Shown here one piece after another: positions 1-7,889 of a DNA stretch of 10,006 nucleotides. Within the stretch, counting starts at the first letter, position 1. The number at the start of each line of letters is the position of its first letter. The translations under genes and the position numbers were made by a program. Origin of the DNA: DASUZD01 sp036377055 (GTDB taxonomy: Bacteria > Actinomycetota > Thermoleophilia > Gaiellales > Gaiellaceae); the NCBI GenBank assembly GCA_036377055.1, contig DASUZD010000195.1, positions 1-10,006 of the forward strand. Direction: 5' to 3'. The notes under the pieces are model-generated. The model was not told the origin of the DNA. It searched no databases and saw only the letters and a list, made by a program, of their open reading frames with translations.

Positions 1-176
1 ACCTCCGGCAGCGCGTCGACGAGCGCCTGCCGGATGAACGGCTCCGTCGGCTCGCGCGGGTCGCCCTTGCCGAAGTCGATCAGGTCGACGCCGCGCGCCT
101 GGAGCCGGCGCTTCGCCTGCTCGAGCCGCACGAACGGATACGTGCCGGTCGCCGCCAGGACGGGGGAGAGGCGCAT
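1..176 (-). CDS. Class I/II PLP-dependent aminotransferase, probable diaminopimelate-pathway transaminase (partial, N-terminus only)
   Basis: Only the first 58 codons lie in the window; the gene runs off the left edge. Reading from ATG at 176, the protein begins MRLSPVLAATGTYPFVRLEQ, continues with an Ala/Arg-rich helix, and then has IDFGKGDPREPTEPFI at about residues 33-48. This is the N-terminal arm and the [LF]-G-x-GDP-x-x-PT region typical of fold-type I aminotransferases of the DapC/DapL kind. The PLP lysine and the other catalytic residues are outside the window. The start codon lies 2 nt after the stop codon of dapE, so the two are almost certainly cotranscribed; no Shine-Dalgarno is visible, which suggests translational coupling. 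Next to a succinyl-DAP desuccinylase, the likeliest role is N-succinyl-LL-DAP aminotransferase (DapC). LL-DAP aminotransferase or another amino-acid transaminase cannot be excluded from so short a piece. Confidence 0.8.
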   Translation of the reverse strand, partial: MRLSPVLAATGTYPFVRLEQAKRRLQARGVDLIDFGKGDPREPTEPFIRQALVDALPE

Positions 177-178
177 GG

Positions 179-1210
179 CTAGACCGTACCGAGGAATCGC
201 GACAGCGCCTCGTACGTGCGCACGAGCTCCGCGATCTCGACCCGCTCGTCGCGCGTGTGCGCGTACCTCGTCGCGCCCGGGCCGAGGTTAATCGCGTCGA
301 TCCCGGCGTTCGTGAACTGCGCGACCGGCGTCCAGGCCTGCTTCGGCTCGAGCTCGAAGCCGCCGGCGGCGCGGAGGCGGTCGACGAGCGGCGTCCGGGC
401 GACGACCTTCGCCGGCGGCGAGTTGCCGCCGATCTCGACGTCGGCACCGGCCGCGAGCCGGCGGACGTGCGCCTCCGCGTCCGCGGGCGTCGTCCCCGGC
501 GCGTATCGAAAGTTCACGTTCGCCTCCACGCGGTCAGGGACGACGTTCGTCGCGATCCCGCCCCTGATCGTCGTCACCGTCAGCACCTCCCGGAAGACGA
601 GCCCGTCGATCTCGACGTCGCGCGGCTCGAGCTCCACGATCGGGGCGAGCCCGCGCAGCGCGGCAGCGATCGCGTTCTCGCCCAGCCACGGGCGCGCGGA
701 GTGCGCCGAACGGCCGTGGAAGACGAGGCGCGCGTCGAGGTTCCCGAGGCACCCGGCCTGGATCGTGTTGTCGGTCGGCTCGAGGACGATCGCGAGCACG
801 GCCTCGCGCACGCGCGGGCACGCGGCGAAGAATCCGCCGAGCGGGCTCTGCTCCGCCGGCAGCTCCTCGCGGCCGAAGAACAGGAAGCCGGCATCGAGCT
901 CGGAGCGCTGCGCGAGCTCGACCATCACCGCGACGCCGCCCTTCATGTCGCTCGCGCCCAGCCCGTGGACGGCGCCGTCCTCGATCCGTCCGGGCAGGTT
1001 CCCTTGCGCCGGCACGGTGTCGAGGTGGCCGGCCAGGAGGACGAACGGGCCGTCGTTCCGCGGCGGATAGAAGAGCGCGGAATCTTCGGCGTAGGCCGGC
1101 TCGCGAGGAACCGCCTCAGCGACGTAGCGCTCGATCTCGGCCTCGTCGTGGCTCTCGGAGGGGATGTCGACGAGCGCGAGCGTGCGGGCGGCGAGGGCGT
1201 CGGAGGTCAC
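179..1210 (-). CDS. dapE: Succinyl-diaminopimelate desuccinylase (M20 metallopeptidase family)
   Basis: The 343-residue cytosolic enzyme would hydrolyse N-succinyl-LL-2,6-diaminopimelate to LL-DAP and succinate, feeding lysine and peptidoglycan synthesis. The M20 di-metal motifs appear in order: GHLDTVP (His62, Asp64), GASDMKGG (bridging Asp88), GREELPAE (Glu115/Glu116), EPTDNTIQAGCLG (Glu144), HGRSAHSARPWLGENAI (165-181, dimerisation-domain side) and a C-terminal AHTRDE (His318). The EPT-GC-G and SAHSARxWxGENAI signature is that of the Gram-positive/actinobacterial DapE type, which separates it from generic M20 carboxypeptidases. The frame stays open for a further 167 codons upstream, but I start at GTG 1210. 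There an AGGAG lies 5 nt upstream, and everything beyond would be antisense to the methyltransferase gene. The aminotransferase follows 2 nt after the stop. Confidence 0.9.
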   Translation of the reverse strand: MTSDALAARTLALVDIPSESHDEAEIERYVAEAVPREPAYAEDSALFYPPRNDGPFVLLAGHLDTVPAQGNLPGRIEDGAVHGLGASDMKGGVAVMVELAQRSELDAGFLFFGREELPAEQSPLGGFFAACPRVREAVLAIVLEPTDNTIQAGCLGNLDARLVFHGRSAHSARPWLGENAIAAALRGLAPIVELEPRDVEIDGLVFREVLTVTTIRGGIATNVVPDRVEANVNFRYAPGTTPADAEAHVRRLAAGADVEIGGNSPPAKVVARTPLVDRLRAAGGFELEPKQAWTPVAQFTNAGIDAINLGPGATRYAHTRDERVEIAELVRTYEALSRFLGTV

Positions 1211-1231
1211 GGCGGCTCCTATTCTCTCCGC
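1211..1231. promoter_or_regulatory. 21-bp divergent gap between dapE and the RNA methyltransferase gene
   Basis: On the plus strand TATTCT (1220-1225) occupies -12 to -7 relative to ATG 1232, where a -10 box would sit for a leaderless mRNA starting at the A of ATG. No convincing -35 is seen. On the minus strand the same stretch carries AGGAG with 5-nt spacing to GTG 1210, a good Shine-Dalgarno for dapE. A dapE promoter would therefore have to lie inside the methyltransferase coding region. Promoter calls are by eye only. Confidence 0.5.
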
Positions 1232-2038
1232 ATGGCGCGGCGGCGCACGATCCGCTCGGCGAACGCCGACTTCCAGCTGGCGCTCGCGCTCCGCGACAAC
1301 CGCCGCCAGCGCGCGCGGCAAGGCCGCTTCCTCGTCGAGGGCGTCCGCTCGATCGACCGCGCCATCGAGAACGGCTGGACGATCGACTCGTTCTGGTGCG
1401 CGGGCGAGCGGCCGCTCTCGCGCTGGGCGACGGGGCTGCTCGAGGCGGGCCTCGCGCGGACGCACGTCGAGCTCGAGCCGGGGCTGATGTCCGAGCTGAG
1501 CGCGAAGGACGAGACGTCGGAGCTCGTGGCGCTCGTCGACATCCCACCGGACGGCCTCGAGCGGATCCCGCGCCGCGACGACCAGCTGCTGGTCGTCCTC
1601 GACCGGCCGGCGAGCCCCGGCAACATCGGCTCCGTGATCCGCTCGGCCGACGCGCTCGGCGCCCGCGGCGTCGTGGTCGCCGGGCACGCGGCTGACGTCT
1701 ACGACCCACACACGGTACGCGCGAGCCAGGGCTCGCTCTTCGCGGTGCCGGTCGTGCGCGTCGCCTCAGCTGAAGAGCTCGAGCCGCGGCTCGAGGGCCT
1801 CCAGGTCGTCGGCACTACCGCGCACGGCGACGTCGAGCTCGCCGACGTCGACCTGCGCCGGCCTACGGCGCTCGTCCTCGGCAACGAGACGAAGGGTCTG
1901 TCGTGGGGCTGGCGCGAGCGGTCGGAGGTGCTCGTCCGGATTCCCCAACGCGGCTCCGCGAGCTCGCTGAACCTCGCCGCGGCCGGGGCGATCCTCCTCT
2001 ACGAGGCGGAGAGGCAGCGGGCCGGCGGAGCGGCATAA
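1232..2038 (+). CDS. SpoU/TrmH-family RNA 2'-O-ribose methyltransferase
   Basis: The 268-residue SPOUT-class enzyme would transfer a methyl group from S-adenosylmethionine to a ribose 2'-OH in rRNA or tRNA. The N-terminal substrate-binding part (about 1-105) contains RQGRFLVEGVRSIDRAIENGW (residues 29-49 region), typical of the SpoU substrate-binding domain. The catalytic domain carries motif 1 PASPGNIGSVIRSADALGA (126-144, catalytic Arg137 expected), motif 2 ALVLGNETKGLS (213-224) and motif 3 RIPQRGSASSLNLAAAGAI (236-254), which form the knotted SAM pocket. Length fits the family. The exact target (23S G2251-like, 23S G2445-like or tRNA G18) cannot be read from the sequence, so I give no symbol. 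The frame is open far upstream, but ATG 1232 starts where the conserved protein begins and has a -10-like TATTCT ending 6 nt before it. It is transcribed divergently from dapE. Confidence 0.88.
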   Translation: MARRRTIRSANADFQLALALRDNRRQRARQGRFLVEGVRSIDRAIENGWTIDSFWCAGERPLSRWATGLLEAGLARTHVELEPGLMSELSAKDETSELVALVDIPPDGLERIPRRDDQLLVVLDRPASPGNIGSVIRSADALGARGVVVAGHAADVYDPHTVRASQGSLFAVPVVRVASAEELEPRLEGLQVVGTTAHGDVELADVDLRRPTALVLGNETKGLSWGWRERSEVLVRIPQRGSASSLNLAAAGAILLYEAERQRAGGAA

Positions 2039-2046
2039 TCACCTGC
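2034..2046 (+). promoter_or_regulatory. Probable leaderless promoter (-10 CATAAT) of hflX
   Basis: CATAAT at 2034-2039 lies at -13 to -8 relative to ATG 2047 and contains the TAA stop (2036-2038) of the preceding methyltransferase gene. No Shine-Dalgarno precedes the ATG. A transcript starting around 2046-2047 would be leaderless. No good -35 is visible. Confidence 0.45.
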
Positions 2047-3356
<1,310 letters not shown>

Positions 3357-3360
<4 letters not shown>

Positions 3361-3791
3361 TCGAGCTGCCGGTCCGGCGCCTTCGGCCGGACGCCGTGTT
3401 GCCCCGGCGCGCCTACTCGGGCGACGCCGGCCTCGACCTGGCGGCGTGCGAGCGGATCGAGCTCGCGCCGGGGGAGCGAGCCGCCGTCGGAACGGGTCTC
3501 GCGGTCGCGATCCCGGACGGCTACGCCGGCTTCGTCCAGCCGCGGTCCGGGCTCGCCGCGCGGGCGGGGATCTCGATCGTGAACACGCCCGGCCTCGTCG
3601 ACGCGGGCTACCGCGGCGAGCTTCGCGTGCTCCTCCTGAACACCGATCGCGAGCGGCCGTTCGTCGTCGAGCCGGGGATGCGGATCGCGCAGCTCGTGGT
3701 CGTGCCGGTGCCGGGCGTCGAGCCGGTCGAGGTCGAGGAGCTGCCCGAGGCCGAGCGCGGCGTGCGCGGCTTCGGCTCCTCGGCGGTGTAG
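3357..3791 (+). CDS. dut: Deoxyuridine 5'-triphosphate nucleotidohydrolase (dUTPase)
   Basis: The 144-residue trimeric-type dUTPase would cleave dUTP to dUMP and pyrophosphate, keeping uracil out of DNA and supplying dUMP for thymidylate. All five conserved motifs are present in order: I DAGLDL (23-28), II PRSGLA (62-67), III NTPGLVDAGYRGE (76-88; Asp82 is the expected catalytic base position, Tyr85 the uracil-stacking residue), IV GMRIAQLV (107-114) and V RGVRGFGSS (134-142), the Gly-rich P-loop-like arm that closes over the phosphates. The length is usual for the family. The start is GTG 3357, which shares four bases with the hflX stop (GTGA), so translation is probably coupled to hflX; no independent promoter is visible. 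The stop overlaps the next GTG by one base. This is a full, intact gene. Confidence 0.95.
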
Positions 3792-4249
3792 TGGGCGTCG
3801 AGCCGCGCATCCGGGTCTCGGCGATCCTGCGCTGGCACGGACGCGTGCTGCTGTGCCGGCACGAGAAGCCCGGGCGCGAGTACTGGCTGCTGCCGGGCGG
3901 CGGCGTCAACTCCGGCGAGAGCCTGATCCGGGCGCTCCACCGCGAGCTCGGCGAGGAGATCGGCATCGCCGACGAGCTTCCGCTCGAAGGGCCGGTCGCG
4001 ATCGTCGACTCGATCGCTCCGGAGCGCAGCTTCGTCGCGAAGCACGTCGTGCACATCATCTTCGCCGGCGACCTCGGCGGCCGCTCGCTCGAGGCGGTGA
4101 CGTCGCAAGACGCGGCCGTCCGCGGGCATCGCCTGTTCGGACCGGACGAGCTGGAGACGGTCGTGCTGCACCCGCCGATCCAGCGCTTCCTGTCGCGCTG
4201 GCAACCGGGCGATCCGCCGGTCTATCTCGGCGCTCTGTGGGCTCCTTGA
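3791..4249 (+). CDS. Nudix-family hydrolase
   Basis: The 152-residue protein carries one complete Nudix box, G-x5-E-x7-RELxEExGI, at residues 37-59, with Gly37, Glu43, Arg51, Glu52, Glu55 and Glu56 all in place. It should be an active Mg-dependent hydrolase of a nucleoside diphosphate linked to another group. The fold begins with RIRVSAILRWHGRVLLCRHE (6-25), a usual first strand pair, and WLLPGGG precedes the box. Substrate (oxidised dNTP, ADP-ribose, NADH-type or other) cannot be told from sequence. GTG 3791 overlaps the dut stop by one base (TAGTG), so this is the third gene of a coupled hflX-dut-Nudix run, and a role in nucleotide-pool cleaning beside dUTPase is plausible. The C-terminus ends in a Pro/Trp-rich tail (WQPGDPPVYLGALWAP). 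Confidence 0.9.
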   Translation: MGVEPRIRVSAILRWHGRVLLCRHEKPGREYWLLPGGGVNSGESLIRALHRELGEEIGIADELPLEGPVAIVDSIAPERSFVAKHVVHIIFAGDLGGRSLEAVTSQDAAVRGHRLFGPDELETVVLHPPIQRFLSRWQPGDPPVYLGALWAP

Positions 4250-4364
4250 GAGCTTTGTCGAGAGCGAAAGCGAACCGCGTCTCGCGGCGGCGCCTCGTAC
4301 GGGCCGTCCGACGCGGTTCCTACGATGTGCTGCTCTCAAATCTCAGGAGCGACAGACGAGCGTC
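4250..4364. other. Intergenic region with a 10-bp inverted repeat upstream of the DUF2130 gene
   Basis: This 115-bp stretch separates the Nudix gene from the DUF2130 gene. It contains a perfect 10-bp inverted repeat, GAACCGCGTC (4272-4281) and GACGCGGTTC (4310-4319), around a 28-nt loop. A smaller GCTTT/AAAGC pair (4252-4256 and 4267-4271) lies just after the Nudix stop. No T-tract follows either, so neither is a classic intrinsic terminator. TACGAT (4321-4326) could be a -10 box, but no -35 was found. AGGAG at 4345-4349 lies 15 nt from ATG 4365, too far for a normal Shine-Dalgarno. The repeat could be a terminator, an operator or a junction relic. Confidence 0.4.
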
Positions 4365-5411
4365 ATGGCCGATTCGATTAGGTGTCCGACCTGCCGCGCA
4401 GAGATCCCTCTCAGTGAGGTGATCTCACATCAGATTGACGAACAGCTTGCTGCGGAGCTCGCGCGCAAGCTCGCTGAGAGGGAGCGTGAGTTGGCCGAAA
4501 CCGCTGAGAGGCGGGAGCGTGAACTTGCAGAGGCCGCTTCCAAGAGCGAGCGGGCGCTTCGCCGTACCTTCGAAGAGGAGCGCGAACGGCGCGATGAAGA
4601 GGTTCGCGAGCAAGCGAAAAACAAAGTCGCTGTTGAACTTGCCGATCTCGGATCGCGCGTCGCGGCGCAAGAGGAAGAGATCCGTGTTGCGCGGTCGCGT
4701 GAGCTGGAACTGCGTCAGCTGAAGCGCAAGGTCGACGAAGAACGCGAGAACCTCGACCTAGAGGTCGCCCGCCGCGTCGACAAGGAGCGGAAGCAGGTCG
4801 CCGCCGAAACTCGACAACAGGCGAATGAGCAACATGTCCTCGAGATCCGCCAGAAGGAGTTGCAGGTAACGCAAATGCAGCGGCAGATCAAGGAGCTCCA
4901 GGAATCCTCTGAGCACGTGCGCGCGGGGCTAATCGGCGAGGCGCAGGAGAGGGAGATCGAGGATGTCCTGCGGGAGCGATTCCGGGGCGACGAAATCGAG
5001 CCGATCAAGGCAGGCATGCGTGGCGCTGACGTTCCGCAGACCGTCGTCTCCCGCCGAGGCGAGACTTGCGGAACAATCCTTTGGGAGTCGAAGCGGGCGC
5101 GCAACTGGAGTAGCGCGTGGATTTCGAAACTCAAGGACGATCAGGCCGCTTCGGGTGCCGACGTCGCGGTTCTCGTCTGCTCAGCGCTCCCGCCTGACGT
5201 GCGGCACATGGAGCTGATGGACGGGGTGTGGGTGGTCAGTTTTCCATGCGTCGTCGCAATGGCCTCGGCCCTCCGGGAACGGCTAGTTGGCGTCGCGCAG
5301 GCGCGGAGCATCGACGCAAACCGCAACGAGTCGCTTAGCCGGATCTACGACTACCTGACGAGCAACGAGTTCAGTCGGCGGATGCGCGCGGTGGTTGAGG
5401 CCTTCATCTAG
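4365..5411 (+). CDS. DUF2130-family coiled-coil protein with PD-(D/E)XK nuclease-like domain, interrupted by in-frame TAG
   Basis: The 348-residue piece starts with a Cys pair in IRCPTCRAEIPLSEV (5-19), as in DUF2130 proteins. It continues as a long charged coiled coil (about 25-185, Glu/Arg/Lys/Ala-rich) and then a globular domain with GEAQEREIEDVLRERF (191-206), RGADVPQTV (219-227) and ILWESKRARNW (238-248). Glu in the first helix, Asp222, Glu241 and Lys243 match a PD-(D/E)XK nuclease arrangement, which I infer rather than know to be active. The frame ends at TAG 5409-5411, but the same frame continues with what looks like the rest of the family's C-terminus (5412-5603). Codon use is clearly different from neighbours (many GAA, CTT, GTT, AAA codons), suggesting horizontal acquisition. 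Family function is not established. The start has no good Shine-Dalgarno; ATG 4365 is chosen because the conserved Cys-pair N-terminus starts there. Confidence 0.8.
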   Translation: MADSIRCPTCRAEIPLSEVISHQIDEQLAAELARKLAERERELAETAERRERELAEAASKSERALRRTFEEERERRDEEVREQAKNKVAVELADLGSRVAAQEEEIRVARSRELELRQLKRKVDEERENLDLEVARRVDKERKQVAAETRQQANEQHVLEIRQKELQVTQMQRQIKELQESSEHVRAGLIGEAQEREIEDVLRERFRGDEIEPIKAGMRGADVPQTVVSRRGETCGTILWESKRARNWSSAWISKLKDDQAASGADVAVLVCSALPPDVRHMELMDGVWVVSFPCVVAMASALRERLVGVAQARSIDANRNESLSRIYDYLTSNEFSRRMRAVVEAFI

Positions 5412-5418
5412 ATGAAGG
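5401..5418. repeat. 18-bp perfect palindrome centred on the in-frame stop codon
   Basis: CCTTCATCTAGATGAAGG reads the same on both strands. The TAG (5409-5411) that ends the first DUF2130 piece and the ATG (5412-5414) that opens the second both lie inside it. As RNA it could form a 7-bp stem with a CUAG tetraloop. Most of the arms are also fixed by the coding sequence (Phe-Ile and Met-Lys codons). With CAG in place of TAG the outer 8 bp of each arm would still match. Confidence 0.8.
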
Positions 5419-5603
5419 AAGATCTTGAGTCTGAGAAGCGCGCAATGGAACGAATCTGGACAAAGCGCGCGAAGCACATCGACGCAGTCGCGCTGAACGT
5501 CGCTGGGATGTATGGCGACCTTGAAGCCATTGTGGGGACCGCGCTCCCCGCTATCGAGGCGTTGGAGCTTCCGGCGCCCGTTCCGATTCGTTCAGCGAGC
5601 TAA
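5412..5603 (+). pseudogene. C-terminal part of the DUF2130 gene, separated by the in-frame TAG
   Basis: These 63 codons follow the TAG directly and in the same frame. The product has KEDLESEKRAMERIWTKRAK (residues 2-21), then a segment ending MYGDLEAIVGTALPAIEALELP. From memory of the family, DUF2130 proteins end with a helix of this type (KEDLxxEKRAMERIWxKR) and a GDLxxIxGxxLPxIExLEL tail, so this is very probably the missing C-terminus rather than a separate gene. It could be expressed by reinitiation, since ATG 5412 abuts the TAG, or by amber readthrough giving one protein of about 412 residues, or it may be dead after a nonsense mutation. A CAG-to-TAG change (Gln to stop) would explain it. 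Codon use matches the upstream piece. No strong Shine-Dalgarno precedes the ATG. Confidence 0.75.
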
Positions 5604-5754
5604 CTAGCGCCTCCGGCCAGCCACGTCCCCAACGTCGAGAGGCCCCCGCTGCGAGGGAAGGCGGCGGTCGGGGGATGAACCCTGGCCGACGGGCGAGGAG
5701 CCGCATGCCAGACCTCAGGAGAGAGCGGACGCGTGTGATTCGCCCGGAAACCTT
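5604..5754. other. Convergent intergenic region between the DUF2130 fragment and gatD
   Basis: The 151 bp lie between two converging genes. CCCCCG (5643-5648) can pair with CGGGGG (5669-5674) around a 20-nt loop, but no T-tract follows on either strand, so a terminator call would be weak. CCAGCCACGTC (5617-5627) recurs at 9542-9552. I see no gene here. Confidence 0.35.
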
Positions 5755-6510
5755 CTAGAACCTGCCCCCGCGAGACCTGGCTCGGGCGGCCGCGACCTCG
5801 TGGGCCTCGGCTTCCAACACGTCGTCCAGGGGCGTCAGCGGCTCGGTCTCGTCGGTCCCGCGCGCGTGCGCGAGCGCCTGCGCGAGGAGCCAATCCGCCA
5901 GCCTCGGGTTGCGCGGGAGGAGTGGCCCGTGCAGGTACGTGCCGATCGCGCGCCCTAGGCGGCAGCCCTCGAAGCCGCTTTCCCCGTCGTTCCCGAACCC
6001 CGCGACGACCCGTCCCAAAGGGACGGCCCCGGGATCCAGCCGCGTCCGGCCCGCGTGGTTCTCGAAGCCCGCGACCGTGCGCCGCTCGCCCGGCGAGAGC
6101 TCGCACTCGAGCAGGACGTCGCCGATCAGCCTGCGGTCGCCGGCGACGGTCTCGAGCGGGAAGAGGCCGACGCCCGGCATGTCCTCACCGTGGAAGCCGC
6201 GGTAGCCGCGGCCGAGCAGCTGGTAGCCGCCGCAGACCGCCAGCACCGCGACACCGCCAGCGTGCGCCTCCACCACCTGCGAGGCCTTCTCGGCCAGGTC
6301 CCGAGCGACCAATATCTGCTCGCGATCCTGGCCGCCGCCGACGTAGAGCAGGTCGTACGCGTCCGGCCGGATCGCGTCGCCCATCCCGACCGCCTCGATC
6401 GTGAGCTCGTGCCCGCGCCACGCCGCCCGCCGCTCGAGCACCGCCATGTTCCCGCGATCGGCGTAGATGTTCAGGTAGTCCGGATAGAGGTGCCCGACGC
6501 GGATCCTCAC
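5755..6510 (-). CDS. gatD: Lipid II isoglutaminyl synthase, glutamine amidotransferase subunit GatD
   Basis: The 251-residue class I glutaminase would release ammonia from glutamine and pass it to MurT, which uses ATP to amidate the alpha-carboxyl of D-Glu in lipid II, giving D-isoglutamine; this acts at the cytoplasmic face of the membrane. The protein opens with IRVGHLYPDYLNIYADRGNM (3-22), typical of GatD and related CobB/CobQ-like amidotransferases. The nucleophile is Cys93 in AVCGGYQLLG (91-100), and the catalytic His is His194 in YLHGPLL (192-198); FENHAGRT (149-156) is also conserved. Length is close to that of the studied Staphylococcus aureus enzyme. The start is GTG at 6510, overlapping the murT stop as GTGA, so the two subunits are translationally coupled. 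The last 35 or so residues form a charged Ala/Arg/Glu tail. A lone cobyric-acid-synthase-like function is unlikely given the MurT partner. Confidence 0.93.
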   Translation of the reverse strand: MRIRVGHLYPDYLNIYADRGNMAVLERRAAWRGHELTIEAVGMGDAIRPDAYDLLYVGGGQDREQILVARDLAEKASQVVEAHAGGVAVLAVCGGYQLLGRGYRGFHGEDMPGVGLFPLETVAGDRRLIGDVLLECELSPGERRTVAGFENHAGRTRLDPGAVPLGRVVAGFGNDGESGFEGCRLGRAIGTYLHGPLLPRNPRLADWLLAQALAHARGTDETEPLTPLDDVLEAEAHEVAAARARSRGGRF

Positions 6511-7889
6511 GCCGCCCGCTCCTCCCAGTACGGCCGGACGTAGCCGCGCGCCCCGACGATCTTCCGCAGCGCGAGCATCGCGGTGTACGTCGGCAGCACG
6601 ACCAGCTCACCGCCCGCCGACGTCAGCTCGAGGCCGCGATCGAGCGCACGCGAAAGCTCAGGCACGACCTCGATCGCCGCGGGATCGAGCCCGCCGTAGC
6701 GGAACCGAAGCGCGAGCTCGGCGGCGCGGTCGCCGGTCGCGACGAGCCGCTCCAGGCCGGGAAGGAGCGGCTCGAAGTCGACGTCCCAGATCCAGGAGAC
6801 GTCTTTGCCGTCTGCGGTCGCGTCGTTGAGCGCGACGACAGCGAGCGAAGGAGCGCCGCCGGCGACGAGCGTCCGCACCACCTCGTTCGCGCCGGCCGGG
6901 TTCTTGATCAGCAGCATGAGCAGCGTCCGGCCGTCGATCGCGATCCGCTCGAAGCGCCCGAACGCGGCGCCCGCGCGCTCGAGCCCGCGAGCGACCTCCT
7001 CCAGCGATGCGCCGAGCGCGAGCCCCAGTGCTGCCGCCGCGAGCGCGTTGTAGACGTTGTAGAGCCCGGGAAGCGAAAGGTCGACGCGCACCGTTCCGTC
7101 CGGCGCGACGAGCTCGAACGACGCTCGCTCCAGCCCGTGCAGCTCGATCGCCCGCGCGCGTACGTCGAGCGACGGGCGCGCGTGGCCGCACCGGGGGCAA
7201 CGGTAGTCGCCGAGGTGGCCGACGTAAGCGGCCGCATAGACGTACGGCGTGCCGCAGACGACGCAGTACTTCGAGTCGGCGGCGTGCTGGAGCTCCGGCT
7301 GCGCGTGCCGCGGGTCGTCGAGGCCGAAGACGAGCGAGCCTGGTCTGTCGCGCGCGAGGTCGCCGACCTGCGGGTCGTCGCCGTTCACGACGAGCTTCGT
7401 CGAGTCCGGCAGCTCCCGCACCGCCTCCCGCCAGCGCTCGGCGATCAGCTCCAGCTCCCCGTACCGGTCGAGCTGGTCGCGGAAGAGGTTCCCGAGGCAG
7501 ACCGCGCGCGGGCGAAGCCGGAGCGCGACCTCGGGCAGCGCACCCTCGTCCACCTCGAAGAGGCCGAGCTCGGCGTCGCGCGGCGCGGCGAGGAGCGACG
7601 AGGCGATGCCGGAGACGAGGTTCGCGCCGGCCCGGTTGTGCGCGAGGCGGACGCGTGGCTCCAGGATCGAGGCGGCGAGCGCGGCGGTCGTCGTCTTGCC
7701 GTTCGTCGCCGAGACGAGCGCCGAGCCGGACGTTAGGCGCGCGGCGAGCACGTCGATCGCCCGCGGATCGAGCTTGAAGAGGACCTTGCCCGGGAGCGTC
7801 GTGCCGCCGCCGGCGCGGGCAAGCCGCAAGAGCCGGCCTACGGTGCGGGCCGCCGCCAGCTCGAGCGGGAGTGGGAGGAGCCGGCGCAT
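6507..7889 (-). CDS. murT: Lipid II isoglutaminyl synthase, Mur-ligase-like subunit MurT
   Basis: The 460-residue protein has a Mur ligase fold. The P-loop SATNGKTTTAALAA is at 60-73, and NRAGANLVSGIAS is at 85-97. FEVDEGALPE (111-120) and LGNLFRDQLDRYGELE (132-147) are Mur-ligase central-domain motifs. A Cys4 zinc ribbon is inserted as CVVCG (209-213) and CPRCG (231-235), a hallmark of MurT. GLYNVYNALAAAALG (275-289) is the usual Mur-family Asn motif. The C-terminal DUF1727 domain has LIKNPAGANEV (327-337) and LNDATADGKDVSWIWDVDFE (354-373), which contains the acidic residues thought to complete the GatD active site. The frame is open upstream; I choose ATG 7889 because the conserved N-terminus starts there and TAGGCT (minus strand, 7897-7902) lies at -13 to -8. 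The gene overlaps gatD by four bases. Confidence 0.93.
   Translation of the reverse strand: MRRLLPLPLELAAARTVGRLLRLARAGGGTTLPGKVLFKLDPRAIDVLAARLTSGSALVSATNGKTTTAALAASILEPRVRLAHNRAGANLVSGIASSLLAAPRDAELGLFEVDEGALPEVALRLRPRAVCLGNLFRDQLDRYGELELIAERWREAVRELPDSTKLVVNGDDPQVGDLARDRPGSLVFGLDDPRHAQPELQHAADSKYCVVCGTPYVYAAAYVGHLGDYRCPRCGHARPSLDVRARAIELHGLERASFELVAPDGTVRVDLSLPGLYNVYNALAAAALGLALGASLEEVARGLERAGAAFGRFERIAIDGRTLLMLLIKNPAGANEVVRTLVAGGAPSLAVVALNDATADGKDVSWIWDVDFEPLLPGLERLVATGDRAAELALRFRYGGLDPAAIEVVPELSRALDRGLELTSAGGELVVLPTYTAMLALRKIVGARGYVRPYWEERAA

Noticed and set aside
257..1231. Long open frame upstream of the RNA methyltransferase start
   Set aside because: It is antisense to dapE. The encoded Arg/Asp/Val-rich sequence has no motif, and the SpoU protein naturally starts at 1232.
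1211..1711. Upstream extension of the dapE frame on the minus strand
   Set aside because: The 167 extra codons give Arg/Ala/Asp-rich sequence antisense to the RNA methyltransferase, while the M20 domain and a good Shine-Dalgarno begin at GTG 1210.
4252..4271. GCTTT/AAAGC hairpin after the Nudix gene as a terminator
   Set aside because: The stem is only 5 bp and no T-tract follows.
5643..5674. CCCCCG/CGGGGG pair as a bidirectional terminator for the converging genes
   Set aside because: The stem is 6 bp with a 20-nt loop and no T-tract on either strand.
5600..6106. 168-codon minus-strand ORF near the gatD end
   Set aside because: It is an out-of-frame shadow of gatD, rich in Arg/Ala/Gly/Pro, extending into the intergenic region.
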